Source: Morinoia aosen
Lineage: Eukaryota > Arthropoda > Malacostraca > Amphipoda > Talitridae
DNA length: 64,000 nt
Assembly: GCA_030386875.1 (NCBI GenBank)
Contig: CM059580.1
Location: 954,338 to 1,018,337 of the forward strand
Direction: 5' to 3'
Shown here: positions 58,201 through 64,000 of the stretch, one piece after another
Numbering within the stretch: position 1 is the stretch's first letter
Layout: each line of letters begins with the position of its first letter
Notes under the pieces: model-generated
Told to the model about the DNA's origin: nothing
What the model saw: the letters and a program-made list of their open reading frames with translations, nothing else
Database searches by the model: none
Made by a program: the position numbers and the translations under genes

Positions 58201-59756
58201 ATTAATCCCAACAACACACGCCCAACTTTACACTTACAACGAAGAAATCCCTTCATTAATCCCAACAACACACGCCCAACTTTACACTTACAACGAAGAA
58301 ATCCCTTCATTAATCCCAACACACGCCCAACTTTACACTTACAGCGAAGAAATCCCTTCATTAATCCCAACAACACACGCCCAACTTTACACTTACAGCG
58401 AAGAAATCCCTTCATTAATCCCAACACACGCCTAACTTTACACTTACAGCGAAGAAATCCCTTCATTAATCCCAACAACACACGCCCAACTTTACACTTA
58501 CAGCGAAGAAATCCCTTCATTAATCCCAACAACACACGCCCAACTTTACACTTACAGCGAAGAAATCCCTTCATTAATCCCAACAACACACGCCCAACTT
58601 TACACTTACAGCGAAGAAATCCCTTCATTAATCCCAACAACACTGCACGCCCAACTTTACACTTACAGCGAAGAAATCCCTTCATTAATCCCAACAACAC
58701 ACGCCCAACTTTACACTCACAGCAAAGAAATCCCTTCATTAATCCCAACAACACACGCCCAACTTTACACTTACAGCGAAGAAATCCCTTCATTAATCCC
58801 AACAACACTGCACGCCCAACTTTACACTTACAGCGAAGAAATCCCTTCATTAATCCCAACAACACACGCCCAACTTTACACTTACAGCGAAGAAATCCCT
58901 TCATTAATCCCAACAACACTGCACGCCCAACTTTACACTTACAGCGAAGAAATCCCTTCATTAATCCCAACAACACACGCCCAACTTTACACTTACAACG
59001 AAGAAATCCCTTCATTAATCCCAACAACACACGCCCAACTTTACACTTAAAACGAAGAAATCCCTTCATTAATCCCAACAACACTGCACGCCCAACTTTA
59101 CACTTACAGCGAAGAAATCCCTTCATTAATCCCAACAACACACGCCCAACTTTACACTTACAACGAAGAAATCCCTTCATTAATCCCAACAACACACGCC
59201 CAACTTTACACTTACAGCGAAGAAATCCCTTCATTAATCCCAACAACACACGCCCAACTTTACACTTACAACGAAGAAATCCCTTCATTAATCCCAACAA
59301 CACACGCCCAACTTTACACTTACAGCGAAGAAATCCCTTCATTAATCCCAACAACACACGCCCAACTTTACACTTACAACGAAGAAATCCCTTCATTAAT
59401 CCCAACAACACTGCACGCCCAACTTTACACTTACAACGAAGAAATCCCTTCATTAATCCCAACAACACACGCCCAACTTTACACTTACAACGAAGAAATC
59501 CCTTCATTAATCCCAACAACACTGCACGCCCAACTTTACACTTACAACGAAGAAATCCCTTCATTAATCCCAACAACACTGCACGCCCAACTTTACACTT
59601 ACAGCGAAGAAATCCCTTCATTAATCCCAACAACACACGCCCAACTTTACACTTACAACGAAGAAATCCCTTCATTAATCCCAACAACACACGCCCAACT
59701 TTACACTTACAACGAAGAAATCCCTTCATTAATCCCAACAACACACGCCCAACTTT
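52283..59756. repeat. 54-bp minisatellite, about 137 copies, 7.5 kb
   Basis: CACGCCCAACTTTACACTTA, CAGCGAAGAAATCCCTTCAT and TAATCCCAACAACA. Variants: ACAACG/ACAGCG/ACAGCA, a 3-bp CTG insertion (ACACTGCACGCC), a 3-bp loss (CCCAACACACG) and a 1-bp loss (ACACGCCAAC, common at 53740-54300). On the minus strand the unit translates as VLLGLMKGFLRCKCKVGR, giving a 1282-codon frame at 55896-59744. That frame has no upstream ATG, and the array has several frameshifts and stops, so I call it non-coding. Confidence 0.97.
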
Positions 59757-60554
59757 AGAAATAAAATATAAGGAAGCAACCTAGCAATCCTGCCCTGAAG
59801 GAAATTGTGCCTCCCATACGCAGTAGCAGGTATATAGAGCTTGCCGTTCCGGGCAAGAGATATACCGTCTTTGTGGTCTTTAATTTGATTATAACTCTCT
59901 TAATTTGTGAAAGATGTCTCGTGTTAAAATGAATGAATAAAGGCATTGCTTGTCTTCGATGTTCTTTAATATTTTTTTCACTAATACAATTTGATGATGT
60001 CTTGTTATTTAGGAGCGATAACAACGCGCGCTGTAACGATATAGAGCCAATAGAGTCCCTATTGCGAGCTATCTCAATTCTTGAAAGGCCTTTCAAATTT
60101 TCTCATGTCCTTTAACTTCTTCTTTCAACTAAAAAATCTCCGCTCACCATTTAGTGTGGTGTGTATGGATAAAAAAAGCTAAAATTGAAATTACAAGAAA
60201 AAAATCTCCTTACCGCACACCATTCAGTTGAAAAAAAGTGAAGTAAATAAAATTTAAGACATACTAATTTAAAATTCTAAAATTAAAGTTAACCCCCCGC
60301 CGCCCCCGTCCCCCGCCCTCACCACACACCCTGCTGGGAGTGTGTGTGTGTGTTGGAGTTGCCTTTTTTCAACATCAAACCTCACATACCCGGCCTCTTC
60401 CCTCATGATTGGCAACACTGCAGACACAACTTTAGAGCAGAGATGAATTAGAAGGCCGTTCCAACTGCCTCTCACACCGTTGCTGTAGTCATCATATATC
60501 CCCCCAGCTCATCTTTGAAAGACCATCCACAGTCACGCAAAATCCGAAGGCGAT
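59757..60554. other. Unassigned DNA right of the 54-bp array
   Basis: A 113-codon minus frame (59755-60096) ends at the array border. It has a basic middle (IKRVIIKLKTTKTVYLL) and a hydrophobic C-terminus, but no domain I recognise. A C run and (TG)n tract lie at 60293-60355. No other gene. Confidence 0.4.
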
Positions 60555-60770
60555 TTAACACTTTGACTGCGACGTGCGCCACCGGTGGTACACGGAGGTA
60601 ATTTTCATAACGCTGCTGACCGGCAAGTAGTCGCAAACTCAATTTTCACAAATACTCAATCAACGCCAAATGAAGGCACGACCCAGTTCATGTTTGGCAT
60701 TTTCAAAATAGTTTACTGCAATCGACTTTAAATTTAAGTTTGGCGTTGAACTTAATATTTAGTTGTTGCA
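60555..60770. mobile_element. Half copy (left arm) of the TTAA foldback element
   Basis: Starts with intact TTAACACTTTGACTGCGACG and GCCACCGGTGGTACACGGAGG, matches the arm through CTTAATATTTAGTTGTTGCAG, and stops at the position equivalent to the palindrome centre of the full copy. The opposite arm is absent. Confidence 0.8.
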
Positions 60771-60879
60771 GTCACAGAGTTGAGCTGCTCCCCAGGGCGC
60801 CCTCTCCAGCTGGGCGAACTGCTGGAGAGGTTACAACAATCCATATTAGCATGCAAGCTAGCTTTTATCTTGTTTTAAG

Positions 60880-61640
60880 CACCATTACTTTTTTTATCAG
60901 TACCATTACTTTTTCATATCAGTACCATTATTTTTTTACATCAGTATCATTGCTTTTTTATATCAGTACCATTACTTTTTTATATCAGCATCATTACTTT
61001 TTTATATCAGTACCATTACTTTTTTATAACAGTACCATTACTTTTTCATATCAGTACCATTACTTTTTCATATCAGTACCATTACTTTTTTATATCGGTA
61101 TCATTACTTTTTTATATCGGTATCATTACTTTTTTATATCTATATCATTACTTTTTACATCGGTATCATTACTTTTTTAAATCAGTACCATTACTTTTTT
61201 AAATCAGTACCATTACTTTTTTATATCAGTACCATTACTTTTTTATATCTTTATCATTACTTTTTTATATCAGTACCATTACTTTTTTATATCTTTATCA
61301 TTACTTTTTATATCTTTATCATTACTTTTTTATATCAGTACCATTACTTTTTTATATCAGTACCATTACTTTTTTATATCAGTACCATTACTTTTTTTAA
61401 ATCAGTACCATTACTTTTTTATATCTTTATCATTACTTTTTTATATCAGTACCATTACTTTTTTATATCAGTATCATTACTTTTTTTAAATCAGTACCAT
61501 TACTTTTTTATATCTTTATCATTACTTTTTTATATCAGTACCATTACTTTTTTATATCAGTATCATTACTTTTTATATCAGTACCATTACTTTTTTATAT
61601 CAGTATCATTACTTTTTATATCAGTATCATTACTTTCATG
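60880..61640. repeat. 22-bp TACCATTACTTTTTTATATCAG minisatellite, about 34 copies
   Basis: Units read TACCATTACTTTTTTATATC plus AG. Variants TATCATTAC, ATATCTT, AAATCAG and ATATCGG. Degenerate units continue to about 61715. Confidence 0.96.
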
Positions 61641-61757
61641 TAACATAGTTTCATTTTTCAGCATCTTTTTCATCAGTATCAAATTTCAATATCATTTCAG
61701 TATCATAACTTTTCATTAATTTTTTGTTTCTTGCCTGTGATCTATAACAAATATCAG

Positions 61758-61862
61758 TGTGCCCTGCTGGGGGAGGTCCTGCCAAGGGCGCGCGCCCTGC
61801 TGGGGGAGGTCCTGCCAAGGGCGCGCGCCCTGCTGGGGGAGGTCCTGCCAAGGGCGCGCCCT
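61758..61862. repeat. 33-bp GC-rich tandem repeat, 3 copies
   Basis: GCCCTGCTGGGGGAGGTCCT plus GCCAAGGGCGCGC. Confidence 0.95.
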
Positions 61863-61974
61863 GCGGTCGATGTGCCGCGGCCTCACAAAAGCCGCTAATT
61901 TCTGCGTGTCGCTAATCTGTCGCGTCGTCTTCTGTTCATGAATCTCGCGCTGCATGCCCTGGATAGTTACCCTG

Positions 61975-62578
61975 AAGCCTTCCCAGTTACCCTGGACTGG
62001 TGTCAGAGTTGCCCTGGACTGGTGTCAGAGTTACCCTGGACTGGTGTCAGAGTTACCATGGACTGGTGTCAGAGTTACCCTGGACTGGTGTCAGAGTTAC
62101 CCTGGACTGGTGTCAGAGTTACCCTGGACTGGTGTCAGAGTTACCCTGGACTGGTGTCAGAGTTACCCTGGACTGGTGTCAGAGTTACCCCGAACTAGTG
62201 TCAGAGTTGCCCCGAACTGGTGTCAGAGTTACCCTGTAATGGTGTCAGAGTTACCCCGTAATGGTGTCAGAGTTACCCCGTAATGGTGTCAGAGTTACCC
62301 CGTAATGGTGTCAGAGTTACCCTGTAATGGTGTCAGAGTTACCCCGAACTGGTGTCAGAGTTACCCCGAACTGGTGTCAGAGTTACCACGAACTGGTGTC
62401 AGAGTCACCCCGAACTAGAGTCAGAGTTACCCCGAACTGGAGTCAGAGTTACCCCGAACTGGTGTCAGAGTTACCCCGAACTGGTGTCAGAGTTACCCCG
62501 AACTGGTGTCAGAGTTACCCCGAACTGGTGTCAGAGTTACCCCGAACTGGTGTCAGAGTTACCCTAAAGCCTTCCAAG
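61975..62578. repeat. 22-bp minisatellite, about 27 copies
   Basis: GTTACCCTGGACTGGTGTCAGA on the left, GTTACCCCGTAATGGTGTCA in the middle and GTTACCCCGAACTGGTGTCA on the right: three blocks of subfamilies. Confidence 0.96.
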
Positions 62579-62860
62579 TTACGCCGGACAGGTGTAAGAG
62601 TTATATATTGACAAAATAGTGGGTATGAAATAGTGTTATAGATATCCTGAAGATTTAAGAGTTACCCCAAAAATGGGACCTGAGTTACCCTAAATTCGAG
62701 TAAGAGTTACCCCTAAATCGGGATAGAGTTACCCGCGAATGGGGCTCGATTTACCCTAGAATGAAGCAAGATTTACCCTAGAAATGAGCAGGATTTACTC
62801 CAAAATCGGGTGAAAGTTACCCCGAACTAAGTCAAGAGTTACCCTAAAACGCACCACAAG
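62579..62860. repeat. Decayed right flank of the 22-bp array
   Basis: GAGTTACCC or GATTTACCC words recur every 22-30 bp with diverged spacers, fading out near 62855. Confidence 0.7.
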
Positions 62861-62868
62861 AAGCCCCA

Positions 62869-64000
62869 CAGCGCCGGCCGGGCTGCAACATTACCCTAGA
62901 CGGCCACAGTCCCACAGCGCCGGCCGGGCTGCAACATTACCCTAGACGGCCACAGTCCCACAGCGCCGGCCGGGCTGCAACATTACCCTAGACGGCCACA
63001 GCCCCACAGCGCCGGCCGGGCTGCAACATTACCCTAGACGGCCACAGTCCCACAGCGCCGGCCGGGCTGCAACATTACCCTAGACGGCCACAGTCCCACA
63101 GCGCCGGCCGGGCTGCAACATTACCCTAGACGGCCACAGCCCCACAGTGCCGGCCGGGCTGCAACATTACCCTAGACGGCCACAGCCCCACAGCGCCGGC
63201 CGGGCTGCAACATTACCCTAGACGGCCACAGTCCCACAGCGCCGGCCGGGCTGCAACATTACCCTAGACGGCCACAGCCCCACAGCGCCGGCCGGGCTGC
63301 AACATTACCCTAGACGGCCACAGCCCCACAGCGCCGGCCGGGCTGCAACATTACCCTAGACGGCCACAGTCCCACAGCGCCGGCCGGGCTGCAACATTAC
63401 CCTAGACGGCCACAGTCCCACAGCGCCGGCCGGGCTGCAACATTACCCTAGACGGCCACAGTCCCACAGCGCCGGCCGGGCTGCAACATTACCCTAGACG
63501 GCCACAGCCCCACAGCGCCGGCCGGGCTGCAACATTACCCTAGACGGCCACAGTCCCACAGCGCCGGCCGGGCTGCAACATTACCCTAGACGGCCACAGT
63601 CCCACAGCGCCGGCCGGGCTGCAACATTACCCTAGACGGCCACAGCCCCACAGTGCCGGCCGGGCTGCAACATTACCCTAGACGGCCACAGCCCCACAGC
63701 GCCGGCCGGGCTGCAACATTACCCTAGACGGCCACAGTCCCACAGCGCAGGCCGGGCTGCAACATTACCCTAGACGGCCACAGCCCCACAGCGCCGGCCG
63801 GGCTGCAACATTACCCTAGACGGCCACAGCCCCACAGCGCCGGCCGGGCTGCAACATTACCCTAGACGGCCACAGTCCCACAGCGCCGGCCGGGCTGCAA
63901 CATTACCCTAGACGGCCACAGTCCCACAGCGCCGGCCGGGCTGCAACATTACCCTAGACGGCCACAGCCCCACAGCGCCGGCCGGGCTGCAACATTACCC
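62869..64000. repeat. 46-bp GC-rich minisatellite, about 25 copies to the window end
   Basis: CAGCGCCGGCCGGGCTGCAA, CATTACCCTAGACGGCCACA and GTCCCA or GCCCCA. Unrelated in sequence to the 46-bp SINE-tail satellite. Continues beyond the window. Confidence 0.98.

Noticed and set aside
55896..59744. 1282-codon frame in the 54-bp array as a repeat protein gene
   Set aside because: It starts at a GTG inside the array with a stop just upstream outside it, and other parts of the same array are frameshifted. Kept only as a finding to test.
59755..60096. 113-codon minus-strand frame as a gene
   Set aside because: No recognised domain, ends at the array border, and no splice or promoter support. Described as an unassigned segment instead.

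Overview
The window looks like non-coding chromosomal DNA from an arthropod, most likely a decapod crustacean. The grounds are mariner-type transposase remnants, a tRNA-derived SINE, foldback elements with TTAA ends, a short CCTAA (arthropod telomere type) run, abundant CA and TA microsatellites, and an extraordinary density of minisatellites. The species assignment is inference. There are no operons and no bacterial features. A block of exactly 500 N (51001-51500) is an assembly gap.

My rough tally is about 38 kb of tandem arrays in 63.5 kb of called sequence, around 60 percent. There are over 30 unrelated families with units of 17 to 100 bp. The largest are a 54-bp unit over 7.5 kb (52283-59756), a 41-bp unit over 4.9 kb (35262-40205), a 37/40-bp unit over 2.6 kb (17955-20529), a 21-bp unit over 2.4 kb (43633-46065), a 36-bp unit over 2.2 kb (33024-35222), a 34-bp unit over 2.15 kb up to the gap, and CA/C-rich DNA over 2 kb (30730-32745). 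Almost all long open reading frames are artefacts of arrays whose unit is a multiple of three or lacks stops.

Between the arrays lie interspersed elements. One dispersed family of about 345 bp ('family A') has seven copies, all in the same orientation. A palindromic TTAA-ended foldback element has two whole copies and two half copies. There is a decayed mariner transposase gene (28846-29164, minus), a probable second Tc1/mariner tail near 26.1 kb, and a Ser/Leu-tRNA-headed SINE whose 3' tail has become a 46-bp satellite at two places (1-1523 and 23328-24613).

The only plausible host coding sequence is one internal exon on the minus strand (20530-21137), bounded by good splice signals and encoding about 202 residues of Ser/Asn/Ala-rich, unrecognised protein. 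Its 3' splice junction is the seed of the adjacent minisatellite: the repeat unit contains the last exon bases and the GT donor, so the intron carries roughly 67 copies of a 5' splice-site-like sequence. This is the most interesting observation in the window.

Several other arrays multiply exact transcription-factor consensus words: 21 perfect CRE sites (TGACGTCA), 16 CCAAT boxes, about 24 TAATTA homeodomain cores, and CACGTG/GGGTCA words. Single-copy candidates include two RFX X-box-like palindromes near 13.0-13.2 kb and a CTCF-like core at 14543. Whether any of these functions is unknown.
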